Made by a program: the position numbers and the translations under genes
In this document: one piece after another, positions 1-8,671 of the stretch
How the letters are laid out: every line of letters starts with the position of its first letter
Position numbering within the stretch: position 1 is the stretch's first letter
Source: Henriciella sp.
Lineage (GTDB): Bacteria; Pseudomonadota; Alphaproteobacteria; Caulobacterales; Hyphomonadaceae
NCBI RefSeq assembly: GCF_029936995.1
Contig: NZ_JAPYRE010000004.1
Coordinates: 124,001-188,000, forward strand
Direction of reading: 5' to 3'
DNA: 64,000 bases
The notes under the pieces: model-generated
Databases searched by the model: none
What the model was told of the DNA's origin: nothing
Seen by the model: the letters and a program-made list of their open reading frames with translations, nothing else

Positions 1-732
1 CCCGACGAGTAAGCAGGGTATGCCAAGGCGTTGAGCGCCTGCCAGGTCCGTCTTTGCGTTATCCCCGATCATGACTGTTTGCGACGGTCCAAGGTCCAGC
101 CGTGCAAGTGCCCGATAGAATAGGGGGGCGGCTGGTTTTCCAACCACTTCGTAACTTGAGGGTGGAAGGCTTATGCAGGCTTTAAGCGCGGCCAGGAGCG
201 CACCCGTCTCAGGTTTGATGCGTCCCCTTTCGCCGGTGTGAGTAAGGTCGGGATTTGCAACGATCAGCTTGGCGCCTGATGCGATTGCATTCACCGCAGA
301 CTCGAGACGCGTATAGGAAAGGTGTGTGTCCCTTAAGAGCAGAACCGTGTCGGGATGATCCCGTACGATGTTCAGTCCGGCATTACGAGCGTAGGCCTTC
401 ATTTTCGAAGAGCCAAGGATCATGGCTCTTTCGGCCTGAATCGCAATGGCATGCTCAATCGCGCTTGTTCCGGCCAGTATAATCCGATCTCTGTCTATTT
501 GAATTCCGGCATCAGCGAGGATGCTTTCGAACGTATCTGGCGTGTCAGAGGAATTGTTCGACAGAATGACTACGCGATCCTGAACCTGACGCAGAAATCG
601 TGAGGCGTTCGGCAGCAGGCGGTTGTCCAGGGCGCAGCATCCATCCCAGTCCACAATGAAGCCTGACGTGCTCCCCAGGACGTGTGTGTCTTCCGGTGTG
701 AGGGTCTGCCATACGCCACTGTCGCCGCTCAT
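1..732 (-). CDS. HAD-superfamily subclass IIA phosphatase, C-terminus cut by window edge
   Basis: The frame stays open from an ATG at 732 to base 1, so 244 codons are visible and the C-terminus is missing. The four HAD motifs are readable: motif I VDWDGCCALDN, with the two aspartates that act as nucleophile and acid/base; motif II VILSNNSSDTP; motif III lysine in VVGKPAAPLFYRAL; and motif IV MIGDNAKTDLAGA. The long cap between motifs II and III is that of subclass IIA (NagD / phosphoglycolate phosphatase / 4-nitrophenylphosphatase type). A Shine-Dalgarno GGAGAA lies 5 bases before the ATG. It should be a cytosolic Mg-dependent phosphatase of small sugar phosphates or nucleotides; the substrate cannot be read from sequence. 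It is divergent from the TonB receptor at 937 and shares a 204-base upstream region with it. Confidence 0.85.
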   Translation of the reverse strand, partial: MSGDSGVWQTLTPEDTHVLGSTSGFIVDWDGCCALDNRLLPNASRFLRQVQDRVVILSNNSSDTPDTFESILADAGIQIDRDRIILAGTSAIEHAIAIQAERAMILGSSKMKAYARNAGLNIVRDHPDTVLLLRDTHLSYTRLESAVNAIASGAKLIVANPDLTHTGERGRIKPETGALLAALKACISLPPSSYEVVGKPAAPLFYRALARLDLGPSQTVMIGDNAKTDLAGAQRLGIPCLLVG

Positions 733-759
733 ATCGATTCTCCATGCTAGACGAAACGG

Positions 760-778
760 TAATGAGCATTTCTCATTA
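760..778. promoter_or_regulatory. Fur-like inverted repeat between the HAD phosphatase and TonB receptor
   Basis: A perfect 7-bp inverted repeat, TAATGAG - 5 bases - CTCATTA, lies 28 bases upstream of the HAD gene start and about 160 bases upstream of the TonB receptor start. Read on the - strand it resembles the AATGAGAA-type half-sites of Fur operators. The rest of 733-936 shows AT-rich sequence but no clear sigma-70 promoter. It could control either divergent gene; Fur is inference from shape only. Confidence 0.4.
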
Positions 779-936
779 AAAGGATCAAGCAGACTGCATA
801 ATATTCATTAATATGTTGCGGAAGGTTCAACTCAGTGTCGCAAAGCCTCTCTAGCAGAGCGCTCGTGAGATGCACTCAGGAAGAGTGCTTCCACCGGGCC
901 TCATGAGGGCGAATTGCGGGATTTAGGGAGTTGGCA

Positions 937-3699
937 ATGACTTTTGGAACCAAAAAGACATTACTTGCGGGAACATCGCTGCTCATGATGAGCGCGGTTT
1001 TTCCGCATATGGCGTGGGCGCAGGAAGGTGCAAACGGGCAACGTGGCGAACGTCGTCTTCAGGCTGTTCGCGTCGAAGGGCAGCAGGTTGATGCGAATGC
1101 GAGCGATCTGGCGGTCGACTTTGCCGAATACGGTACGCAAGTCCAGCTGATTAGCGATCAAGAGATCGAAACCGGGGGGTTCACGAACTTTGGTGAGCTG
1201 GCTTCAGGCCTTATCCGTGGTGCGAACATTGGTTACTCGCCGGATGAGGGCGAGTTCACGATACGCATCGATGGCGGCACAGACAGGGATACTCTTCTGC
1301 TGGTCGATGGCGTGCCGTATTTTGATCGCTCATCACCGTTGGAAGACCTGTGGCCGGCGACGGCTATCGATCCACGCATGATTGAAAGTGTGGAGGTCTA
1401 TCGGGGTGGTAACAGCCTTTATTTCGGTTCCAATGGCGGCCTCGGCGTCGTTAGTGTGAATACCAAGCAGCCTGAAGGCGAATTGAAGGGGCAGTTCGGT
1501 GTCTATACCGGCTCCTACAAGACGCGTGAGCTTTACGGAAACATTGCTGTTCCGATTGATGATCAGGGCAAGCATTCTTTCATGGTATATGGCCGCTCCT
1601 ATGAGACGGACGCTCATGAGCTGTTCTCAAAAGAAGCCTATGGTGACAATGTCCTCGCACTGGGCGGGCGTCACGAATTTCCATATAGCTTCAACAGCCT
1701 GGGGCTGAAGTATCTCTGGCAGATCGCACCGGAAACAGAACTTCGTCTTGGAGCGTCCTATACGACCATCGACTTTCGCGATTCATTCCCGCAGTCGACC
1801 GTCTTCCAGCCAAACTTCACGGAATTCCCGATCTACCAGGGTTCATTCAAGCACCGCTTCAATGACAAGCTGAAGATCGACATCGAGGCGCATTACCAAG
1901 ATCCGCAGCTCAAGAATAACGAGATAGATGCCCGTATCTGCCAGATTCCGCGCCTCTCCGACCTGCCTGATGACGTACAGGCGATGGCGGCTAATCAGGG
2001 CATTACCGGCTTCGCAACGGCAGCAGATTTCGAAGCGTTTGCCAGTGGTATTCCGGCCCTTCCGGCAGGGTGTGTAACCAATCCGAATGGCTCGGCTGGG
2101 GGTGCTTATGACGATATTCCGAACACACCGGAAGGCATTGAGCGCGCATTCTATATCAATAGCGATCCGGATAGCCCGTTCTATGGACAACCCTACGGCA
2201 CATTCGACAATCCGTTCCCGATCGGCAACCCGATCGGTTATGCGATACAGTCGACGGCAAGCTTCGGCGATGGCGGGCCGACCAAAGGCTTCGGGACAGT
2301 TGACCAACGCGAGTCCGGCTACGTCGACTACGGTTTGAATGCGCGGGCAACCTATACAGTGAATGATTATCTCGAAGTCGTCGCCGGGGTTCAAAACACC
2401 AGTTACAAGGATAATTCAGACGACGCTTTCGGTGTGCGGGATGTTACGCTGACGAGCACAGGTGTTTACGGTGATGCCCGCGTTTCGCTGCCGCTTCTCC
2501 AGGGGTTCAACGGCTCTTTTGCCGCGCGGCATGACTTCAATGACAACTTTGAGGATCAGTCGATCTGGAAGATCGGCGTGCGTCAGAATTTTGGCTATGG
2601 TCTATATGCCCGCGGTTCGGGCGGTACTTCCTACAGCCTGCCGAAAATTGACGAGATCGGGGCGTTTGGTTCGGGCTCGAACATTAATCCCGGGCTCGAT
2701 CCGCAGGAGGTTGATACATTCAATGTGGGGGCCGGTATCGATGGAGATATCTTTGGCGGAACCTACAATATCGAGCTTGGCTACTTTGAAACCGATATTG
2801 ATAACCAGTTTTCCTCGCGGAGTATCGGCCAGGTCTGCCTGCAGTATGCCAATGATGTGGCGGATCCACTTTACCCCGACTTGTTGAATGATACTTCTGC
2901 AATCGAGGGGAACCGGGAATCCATCGTACCTCCGGATGCATTCTGCGCAACAGCGGCTGCAGGTCTTCTTGAACCGGGCCAGTCAGTCGCAGTGAATACG
3001 CTCAGTACGCAGGAAATCGAAGGGTTTACAATCGATGTGGCCTTCGACTTCGACAAGTGGCAGGCCGACTTTTCTTTTACGGACATGGAATCGCTGCAGC
3101 CGAACTCGACCTTTGGTCAGTTCGCGCGCCTGGAGGGAACTGGATTTAACCTCGATGGCACCTACAGCGCAGACGAGCTTGCCACGCTCAATGCCCGCGG
3201 TGTGGATGCGGCACTTCTCTCACCAGATGGCTATATAATACCTGGGGTGCGTGGGGCCGCTGAGAAAATCCAGTCTTCAGAGCGACCGGACTGGACGCTT
3301 TCAGGCCTGATTACCTACACGCCGACAGACCGTTGGGTCTTCTCGCTCAACCCTCGCTGGCAGGGTGCGGAATATGCCAATTCGGGGACAAGCGTGGCGC
3401 GGATGGTCGACGAGAATGGTAACCGCGTATTTGAGCGGCTGAACTTCGGTGACTATTTCGTGCTCAATGGCTCGGTCCAGTATTTCATGGGTGACGAGAA
3501 GCAACACCGTTTCCTGATCCGCGGCGTGAACCTGCTTGACGAAGATTACTTCGAGCGCGCGTCAGGTGGCTCCAGCTATTCACGGGACCGGGCGGCCATC
3601 CGTGGCGAAATCGGTCCGAACGATGCGGGCTACTACCGCCAGTATGGCTGGAACGGGAAACCCCGCTCGGTCTGGATTCAGTACGAATACACCTTCTAG
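937..3699 (+). CDS. TonB-dependent outer-membrane receptor
   Basis: Outer-membrane, TonB-energised importer of about 920 residues. The N-terminus is a signal peptide (MTFGTKKTLLAGTSLLMMSA, cleavage near AWAQ). A plug domain follows, with the typical region at residues 120-165 (LLLVDGVPYFDR, then MIESVEVYRGGNSLYFGSNGGLGVVSV). A long 22-strand-type barrel ends in the canonical terminal phenylalanine (IQYEYTF). The ATG at 937 is preferred over an in-frame TTG at 931 because AGGGAG sits 6-7 bases before it. The barrel contains an unusually long Cys-containing extracellular loop at about residues 330-430. The genes immediately downstream encode a PhoD-like phosphatase and a PHP phosphodiesterase, so its cargo is more likely a phosphoester or other organophosphorus compound, or products of its hydrolysis, than a siderophore. 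That cargo is inference from context. Confidence 0.92.
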   Translation: MTFGTKKTLLAGTSLLMMSAVFPHMAWAQEGANGQRGERRLQAVRVEGQQVDANASDLAVDFAEYGTQVQLISDQEIETGGFTNFGELASGLIRGANIGYSPDEGEFTIRIDGGTDRDTLLLVDGVPYFDRSSPLEDLWPATAIDPRMIESVEVYRGGNSLYFGSNGGLGVVSVNTKQPEGELKGQFGVYTGSYKTRELYGNIAVPIDDQGKHSFMVYGRSYETDAHELFSKEAYGDNVLALGGRHEFPYSFNSLGLKYLWQIAPETELRLGASYTTIDFRDSFPQSTVFQPNFTEFPIYQGSFKHRFNDKLKIDIEAHYQDPQLKNNEIDARICQIPRLSDLPDDVQAMAANQGITGFATAADFEAFASGIPALPAGCVTNPNGSAGGAYDDIPNTPEGIERAFYINSDPDSPFYGQPYGTFDNPFPIGNPIGYAIQSTASFGDGGPTKGFGTVDQRESGYVDYGLNARATYTVNDYLEVVAGVQNTSYKDNSDDAFGVRDVTLTSTGVYGDARVSLPLLQGFNGSFAARHDFNDNFEDQSIWKIGVRQNFGYGLYARGSGGTSYSLPKIDEIGAFGSGSNINPGLDPQEVDTFNVGAGIDGDIFGGTYNIELGYFETDIDNQFSSRSIGQVCLQYANDVADPLYPDLLNDTSAIEGNRESIVPPDAFCATAAAGLLEPGQSVAVNTLSTQEIEGFTIDVAFDFDKWQADFSFTDMESLQPNSTFGQFARLEGTGFNLDGTYSADELATLNARGVDAALLSPDGYIIPGVRGAAEKIQSSERPDWTLSGLITYTPTDRWVFSLNPRWQGAEYANSGTSVARMVDENGNRVFERLNFGDYFVLNGSVQYFMGDEKQHRFLIRGVNLLDEDYFERASGGSSYSRDRAAIRGEIGPNDAGYYRQYGWNGKPRSVWIQYEYTF

Positions 3700-3761
3700 T
3701 TCCACCCGGCAGTCCTGCGCGGTCATATCCATGTCGCGTACAGGAGCCATGGTGGGCTGAT

Positions 3762-3811
3762 GGGCCGCCGGCAGTTCGCCCCCTCTTTTGCCGGCGGCCC
3801 TCCTTCTCCTT
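3762..3811 (+). terminator. hairpin between receptor and phosphatase genes
   Basis: A perfect 12-bp stem (GGGCCGCCGGCA at 3762-3773 pairing with 3789-3800) with a 15-base loop is followed by a pyrimidine-rich but T-poor tail. It may be a leaky terminator or an mRNA-stabilising stem that lowers expression of the downstream phosphatase relative to the receptor. Confidence 0.45.
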
Positions 3812-3832
3812 CATGACTGAAAGGCCAGTTGC

Positions 3833-5356
3833 ATGTTTTCCCGTCGACTTTTCCTGGCATCCACGGGTGCCGCGCTCTGGGTGCCCGGCATGGCCAGGGC
3901 CCAGTCCGACAAATACCATTTTACGCTTGGCGTTGCCTCCGGCGTGCCGCGTGAGACCAGCGTTCTGCTCTGGACACGGCTTGCGCCGGAGCCGTTGAAG
4001 GGGGGCGGAATGGCCCGTGGGCTCACGACGGTTCGCTACCGTGTCTGCCGGGATGAAATGATGCGGGATGAAGTGCGCACGGGTGTCGTGAATACATCCC
4101 ACGTGAAAGGCCATTCGATTCATCTTCATGTGGGAGGGCTGGCTCCCGGGCGGGAGTATTTCTACCAGTTCTATTTTGGTGAGGATGAGAGCCCCATAGG
4201 GCGTACCCGGACGAGTGATCGCAGTGCAGCAGAAGCGCGCCTTGCACTTGCCAACTGTCAGGCGTGGGAGACGGGGCGGTACGCAGCCTACCGGGATATC
4301 GCTGAGTGGGCACCGGATGCGGTGATACATGTCGGGGATTATATCTATGAGGGGGGTATAGGCACGCTGCGTTCGGTTCGTCCCGATAACATCGAAGACG
4401 CTGTCGCCTATGATGTCGTGCGCCAGCATAACAGTGCTGAAATCGTCAGTCTTTACGACTATCGCAACCGGTATGCACTCTACAGAAGTGATCCCCACCT
4501 GCAGGCTGCTCATGCGGCAGCACCGTGGCTTGTGGCAATGGATGATCACGAAGTTGATAATAATTGGGCGTCGCTGACACCACAGGATCCGGAGAAGCAA
4601 ACGCCTCAAGAGTTCGCACTGCGTAGGCAGGCAGCCTTCCAGGCCTTTTATGAGCATATGCCGATCGAGCTGCCGCCCGGGGTGTCCGGTCTCCAGATGT
4701 ATGGGGCCTACCGGTTTGGGCCTGCACAAGTGAACTTGCTGGACACACGACAGCACCGCTCCGATCAGGTTTGTGGTGGAGGTTTTCCGGGCGCTGACGC
4801 CTGCGATGCGTTGGCCGACAAAGGGCGCACGATGACAGGGGCAGCGCAGGAAGCCTGGCTTCTGGACCAGCTGAAATCAAGCGATGCACGCTACAATGTC
4901 ATTGCACAGCAGACCTGGTTTGCGCCTTTCACATATGAAGAGACGGCAAACGGACCGGCACGCAATATGGACCAGTGGGATGGCTATCCTGTGCAGCGCC
5001 AGCGTTTGATAGATGCGATGGCGCAGGATGTCTCAAACCCGGTGATCCTCAGTGGCGACTGGCACTCGGCTGCTGCCATGAATGTCCACCGCGATCCCGA
5101 CAGACCGAAGGGCGCGCCAATAGCGCACAACTTCGCGGCCACATCGATCTCATCGGTTTGTTCATGGTCACCCCGGCTCGAAAAAGCCCGAGACCTCAAT
5201 CCACACGCGAAATACGTCAATGGCCGGGCACGTGGCTACTTGCAGTGTACGGCCGGGGCAAAGGATTGGCAGGCCACTTTCCGTACTGTGGAAAAGGTTA
5301 CGGATCCGGACTCGCCGGTAAATACAGATGTCGAGATGCGGCTGAAGGACATGTGA
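3833..5356 (+). CDS. PhoD-like alkaline phosphatase / phosphodiesterase, Tat-exported
   Basis: 507-aa secreted metallophosphoesterase of the alkaline phosphatase D family. The N-terminus carries a twin-arginine signal (SRRLFLAS, cleavage near GMARAQ), as is usual for PhoD, which folds with its metals before export. An N-terminal Ig-like PhoD_N domain (about residues 30-130) precedes the catalytic domain. The metal-ligand motifs are all present: LANCQ, then VIHVGDYIYEGG (GDxxY), then AMDDHEVDNNW, then VILSGDWHSAAAMNV. PhoD enzymes release phosphate from phosphomonoesters and phosphodiesters using Ca/Fe. The gene follows the TonB receptor by 133 bases and precedes the PHP-domain gene by 47 bases, which suggests that the receptor, this hydrolase and the next phosphodiesterase act on one substrate class. 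The specific substrate is not known. Confidence 0.9.
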   Translation: MFSRRLFLASTGAALWVPGMARAQSDKYHFTLGVASGVPRETSVLLWTRLAPEPLKGGGMARGLTTVRYRVCRDEMMRDEVRTGVVNTSHVKGHSIHLHVGGLAPGREYFYQFYFGEDESPIGRTRTSDRSAAEARLALANCQAWETGRYAAYRDIAEWAPDAVIHVGDYIYEGGIGTLRSVRPDNIEDAVAYDVVRQHNSAEIVSLYDYRNRYALYRSDPHLQAAHAAAPWLVAMDDHEVDNNWASLTPQDPEKQTPQEFALRRQAAFQAFYEHMPIELPPGVSGLQMYGAYRFGPAQVNLLDTRQHRSDQVCGGGFPGADACDALADKGRTMTGAAQEAWLLDQLKSSDARYNVIAQQTWFAPFTYEETANGPARNMDQWDGYPVQRQRLIDAMAQDVSNPVILSGDWHSAAAMNVHRDPDRPKGAPIAHNFAATSISSVCSWSPRLEKARDLNPHAKYVNGRARGYLQCTAGAKDWQATFRTVEKVTDPDSPVNTDVEMRLKDM

Positions 5357-5403
5357 CCCGGAAGCTTTTCAAAAAGATCTCTAAATCAAGGAGTTTGAAG
5401 GCG

Positions 5404-6531
5404 ATGCAGACGAGAATACTGACAGCCATAACCCTCATGCTGGGTATGGCGGGCATTGCGGCAGCCCATGAGCGTGCCGTTGAATTTCCGAAAACAGAGG
5501 AGGGCAAGGTTATTCTCGCGGCTGACCTGCACACTCATACGGTGTTTTCCGATGGGGAAGTCTGGCCTTCGATCCGTGTGAAGGAAGCCCGTAAGGATGG
5601 TCTCCAGATGTTGGCTGTGACAGAGCATCTTGAGCATCAGCCGCATAAGGAAGATATCCCTCACCCAGATCGAAACAGGTCATATGAGGTTGCAACAGAA
5701 GCGCTGGAAGCTGGCGACGGACGAGAACTCTTCGTCATCAATGGCGCTGAAGTCACACGCGGCCAGCCGCATGGCCATATCAATGCTGTCTTCCTTGACG
5801 ATGCCAACGCACTACTGACCGATAGTCCACGTGCAGCGATCGAGGCGGCAAATGAACAGGGTGCCTTTGTCTTCCTGAACCATCCCAACTGGGTCCCTCA
5901 GCAGCCAGATGGGATCGCCCGCCTGTCGGACTATCATCGCGAACTTATTGCCGATGGGCTCCTGCATGGGATCGAAGTCGCCAATGGTACACTGGATGGC
6001 CACTCCGAGCACGCTCTGGAAATCGCGCTCGGGGAAGGGCTGACTGTTCTGGGCACTTCGGACATTCATGGTCTTGTCGACTGGACGCATGATGCCGGCA
6101 ATGGCGGCCATCGGCCCATGACGCTGGTAATTGCAGAAACACGTTCACCTGAAGCAATGAAAACGGCATTGCTGAATGGTGATACGGTAGCCTGGAATTA
6201 TGATGACCTGCTGGGCAAGGCAGAAAATGTGGAAAAGGTGGTGAAGGCCTGTCTCAGTCTGAGTGTAAGTTCTTATCCTGATGAAAGCGCAGTCCTGCCA
6301 GTCGACATCGTAAACAACTGCCCCCTGAACTTTACCCTGCAGAACACATCCAGAGTGACCTTTCAGAACACCAGCGACGTAGTCCGGATAGAGCGTGATG
6401 ATCATTTTACGGTGCATGCCCGGACGGGCGAACGAGTTGCAGAGGTTTCGCTCGACTTCTCGGTGCTGAACACTCAGACGGGCTTTCGCGAAAATCTCGA
6501 TATCAGTCTGAGTGCTGACGTTCCGAGATAA
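5404..6531 (+). CDS. PHP-domain phosphodiesterase (Sb-PDE-like), secreted
   Basis: 375-aa exported PHP-family metallohydrolase. Start chosen at the ATG at 5404, which has AAGGAG about 10 bases upstream and gives a signal peptide (MQTRILTAITLMLGMAGIAAA); a longer in-frame reading back to 4975 overlaps the phosphatase gene and is rejected. Metal-binding PHP motifs are visible: ADLHTHTVFSDG, then VTEHLEHQPH, then NGAEVTRGQPHGHINAVF, then LNHPNW, then GTSDIHG. The stretch from DLHTHTVFSDG through the PHPDRNRSYE motif resembles, from memory, the Sb-PDE phosphodiesterase family first described from a haloalkyl-phosphate-degrading Sphingobium. A C-terminal all-beta domain (about residues 285-375) follows. 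It probably hydrolyses phosphodiesters in the periplasm next to the PhoD-like enzyme. The Sb-PDE assignment should be treated as family-level. Confidence 0.82.
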   Translation: MQTRILTAITLMLGMAGIAAAHERAVEFPKTEEGKVILAADLHTHTVFSDGEVWPSIRVKEARKDGLQMLAVTEHLEHQPHKEDIPHPDRNRSYEVATEALEAGDGRELFVINGAEVTRGQPHGHINAVFLDDANALLTDSPRAAIEAANEQGAFVFLNHPNWVPQQPDGIARLSDYHRELIADGLLHGIEVANGTLDGHSEHALEIALGEGLTVLGTSDIHGLVDWTHDAGNGGHRPMTLVIAETRSPEAMKTALLNGDTVAWNYDDLLGKAENVEKVVKACLSLSVSSYPDESAVLPVDIVNNCPLNFTLQNTSRVTFQNTSDVVRIERDDHFTVHARTGERVAEVSLDFSVLNTQTGFRENLDISLSADVPR

Positions 6532-6575
6532 AATGTCATTCCATGTATGAGTGATCTACAATCAGGGCTGGAAGA

Positions 6576-6610
6576 GAAGGCTGACAGAACGTCAGCCTTC
6601 ATTTCTTTTG
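6576..6610 (+). terminator. intrinsic terminator closing the phosphoester module
   Basis: Perfect 10-bp stem GAAGGCTGAC / GTCAGCCTTC with loop AGAAC, followed directly by ATTTCTTTT. A strong rho-independent terminator 45 bases after the PHP gene, separating it from the pigment cluster. Confidence 0.92.
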
Positions 6611-6706
6611 TAGAAGAAAAACCTGTTAGCTAGCGCGCTTAGTACATACCACAGCACTTGACGCCCACTTGCTGAATGCAGGATTGAAGCCGCATAGCCG
6701 AGATGG

Positions 6707-7702
6707 GTGACAGTAGTGGAAAGCTGGTCAAAACAGGCGGAACGTGGGACCTACTCAGGCATTCTACTGTCTGCCTGGATCTACAAACTTCTTGGGCGGC
6801 GTATAACATTAGCCTTGCTGGCGCCTGTTGTCGGATTCTTCTACCTGAGTGGGCATAAGCAGCGCCGGGCATCGCGTGACTACCTCGAGCGGGCGTGGCG
6901 GGACGGCCTGCTGAAGAAACGGCCCGGCGTCTCGACGGGGTTTTCCCATTTCATGGCATTTGCCGGTTCCATGCTCGACAAGGTTGCAAGCTGGACAGGG
7001 AAGATCCGCCCGGAACAGATTGAAGGCGTGAACGAAGGGCTATTTGATGAGGCCAAGCGCAGCGGTCGGGGTGGCGTCGTCCTGACGGCCCATATTGGCA
7101 ATCCGGAGCTTATTCGCGGCGTGGCGACGGTAAACAGGCGGTTTCCGGTAACCGTTCTGGTCCACACACAGAATGCTGAAAACTTCAATGCTGTGATCAA
7201 CCGGTTTTCGGCAGACTCAACTGTGCGTGTCGTACAGGTCGAGGAGATTGATATTTCCATTGCCATGAAGCTTTCCGAAGCTGTGGAGAATGGCGAATGG
7301 GTCGTTTTGACGGCTGACAGGAGTCCGCCTGGAGAGCTCAGAGAAAGTGCGATGCTTCCAGTCAGGTTTCTCGGGGACACGGCCCGGTTTCCCGCCGGGC
7401 CTTTCATTCTTGCCTCAGCACTTAAATGCCCGACGTATTTCCTTGCTTGCGTGAGACGAAAGGGAAAGCCCCCCTTCAGGATTGATTTTCGCTTATTGGC
7501 CGATCCTGTAACGTTGCCGAGACGGGACAGAGAAGCTGCGATCAAGACGTATATGGAGCTTTATGCCGAGATGCTGAGAGACGTGCTGGTGGAAGCCCCA
7601 TTGCAGTGGTTCAATTTCTTCGACTACTGGGGCAAGGCTGGCAGTTCACAAAACGCGCATGCCGATACTGCGACCGCCGACAAGACGGAGCATCAAGCAT
7701 GA
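6707..7702 (+). CDS. LpxL/LpxM-type lysophospholipid acyltransferase, pigment cluster
   Basis: 331-aa inner-membrane acyltransferase of the lauroyl/myristoyl (LpxL/HtrB) family. A hydrophobic N-terminal anchor (about residues 25-50, ITLALLAPVVGFFYLSG) is followed by the HX4E catalytic motif in TAHIGNPELI and, later, a loop VVLTADRSPPGELRE and the FPAGPF segment typical of the group. The start is GTG; an ATG at 6703 is out of frame. It opens the + arm of an aryl-polyene-type cluster, where such enzymes are thought to attach the polyene acid to a lipid headgroup. The next gene starts inside its stop codon (ATGA), indicating translational coupling. Confidence 0.88.
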   Translation: MTVVESWSKQAERGTYSGILLSAWIYKLLGRRITLALLAPVVGFFYLSGHKQRRASRDYLERAWRDGLLKKRPGVSTGFSHFMAFAGSMLDKVASWTGKIRPEQIEGVNEGLFDEAKRSGRGGVVLTAHIGNPELIRGVATVNRRFPVTVLVHTQNAENFNAVINRFSADSTVRVVQVEEIDISIAMKLSEAVENGEWVVLTADRSPPGELRESAMLPVRFLGDTARFPAGPFILASALKCPTYFLACVRRKGKPPFRIDFRLLADPVTLPRRDREAAIKTYMELYAEMLRDVLVEAPLQWFNFFDYWGKAGSSQNAHADTATADKTEHQA

Positions 7703-8121
7703 GAAAGGCAATTCTGACAGCCTCTGCGCAGGCTCAGGCCCAGTTTCATGATCTCGATCCGATGAATGTTGTCTGGCACGGTAATTATCCACGCTTTCTT
7801 GAGCTTGGCCGCGTCGCGCTTATGGATCGGCTCGATTACAATTATGCGCAGATGGAAGCGTCCGGTTACGCTTGGCCGGTTATCGACATGCATATCCGCT
7901 ATGCCCACCCTGTAGTGTTGCATCAATCCATTATCGTGACTGCAGGTCTTCTGGAGTGGGAGAACCGCCTCAAAATCGCCTTCGAAATCAGTGATGAAGA
8001 AACATCGAAGCGTCTCGTAAAAGCTCATACCGTCCAGGTTGCGGTCGATGCCGGATCAAAGAAGATGTTGTGGGAAACACCAGACGTGTTTCGCAAAAAG
8101 GTGGAGCCATTTCTGAAATGA
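7699..8121 (+). CDS. 4HBT-type hotdog acyl-thioesterase
   Basis: 140-aa single-domain hotdog protein. The motif FHDLDPMNVVWHGNYPRFLE is the active-site signature of the 4-hydroxybenzoyl-CoA thioesterase group, with the conserved aspartate and the VWHGNY helix start. The ATG at 7699 overlaps the previous stop by four bases; a longer reading from 7606 would run into the acyltransferase gene and is rejected. In aryl-polyene clusters a thioesterase of this type is usual and may release or proofread ACP-bound acyl chains. Its stop again overlaps the next start (ATGA). Confidence 0.88.
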   Translation: MRKAILTASAQAQAQFHDLDPMNVVWHGNYPRFLELGRVALMDRLDYNYAQMEASGYAWPVIDMHIRYAHPVVLHQSIIVTAGLLEWENRLKIAFEISDEETSKRLVKAHTVQVAVDAGSKKMLWETPDVFRKKVEPFLK

Positions 8122-8669
8122 GCCTTGTTATCGTCCCTCTCGTGTTTCTGGTCTCGGTGGGTACACCTGCTGCAGCGAGCACGGCTTGCCCGTCATTCGA
8201 AGATGCTACTGAAGTTTCCGGTCAACGCAGTTTCAAACAGGTCCGAACGCTGGATGGCGTTGATCAGCCCCTGATTTCAACAGGTACTGTGAGCATAGAA
8301 CCAGACCGTGTAGTCTGGACAGTTACCAACCCGTTGAACATCACGACCACGATAACCGAGGCAGGTATCACTCAATCTGTCGAGGGGGGACCAGCCGAGC
8401 CAATAGAGACTGGCGGGGGGATGAATCCGATGCTGACGACGGGGCTGCTCGATGTGCTCGGCGGGAATATGGAGGATGCTGAATCCTATTTCTCTATCGA
8501 GACCATGGCGTCGCTAGAGAGGCGCTGGCGCGTGAAGCTGTCGCCAAAAGGGGAGCAGGTTTCGGACTATATTGCCGGGATGACCGTATCGGGTTGCGCT
8601 ACTGTAGATGAAATCCGTTTGGATCAGACCAATGGTGATGAGATGATCGTTACCTTTCAGGACGGATAA
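8118..8669 (+). CDS. LolA-like periplasmic lipid carrier
   Basis: 183-aa exported protein with a signal peptide (MSLVIVPLVFLVSVGTPAAA, cleavage before STACPSF). The rest is a beta-rich fold with the pattern of LolA-related proteins found in polyene clusters: ISTGTVSIEPDRVVWTVTNP, then a GLLDVLGG segment, then SYFSIETM and WRVKLSPK. Family knowledge places it as a periplasmic chaperone for a hydrophobic cargo, here presumably the aryl-polyene lipid on its way to the outer membrane. It sits between the thioesterase and the MMPL exporter with a 2-base gap to the latter, matching a cargo-transfer role. Similarity is fold-level only. Confidence 0.72.
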   Translation: MSLVIVPLVFLVSVGTPAAASTACPSFEDATEVSGQRSFKQVRTLDGVDQPLISTGTVSIEPDRVVWTVTNPLNITTTITEAGITQSVEGGPAEPIETGGGMNPMLTTGLLDVLGGNMEDAESYFSIETMASLERRWRVKLSPKGEQVSDYIAGMTVSGCATVDEIRLDQTNGDEMIVTFQDG

Positions 8670-8671
8670 CC

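Noticed and set aside
1843-2394. 183-codon - strand frame inside the TonB receptor
   Set aside because: Antisense shadow of the receptor gene; no domain, signal peptide or ribosome site.
3485-4756. 423-codon open frame on the - strand opposite the receptor end and PhoD gene
   Set aside because: Overlaps two well-supported + strand genes; its translation is Arg/Pro/Cys-rich with no recognisable motif, as expected of an antisense shadow.
4975-5403. N-terminal extension of the PHP phosphodiesterase by 143 codons
   Set aside because: Lies in another frame within the PhoD gene and has no domain; the ATG at 5404 has a ribosome site and a signal peptide.
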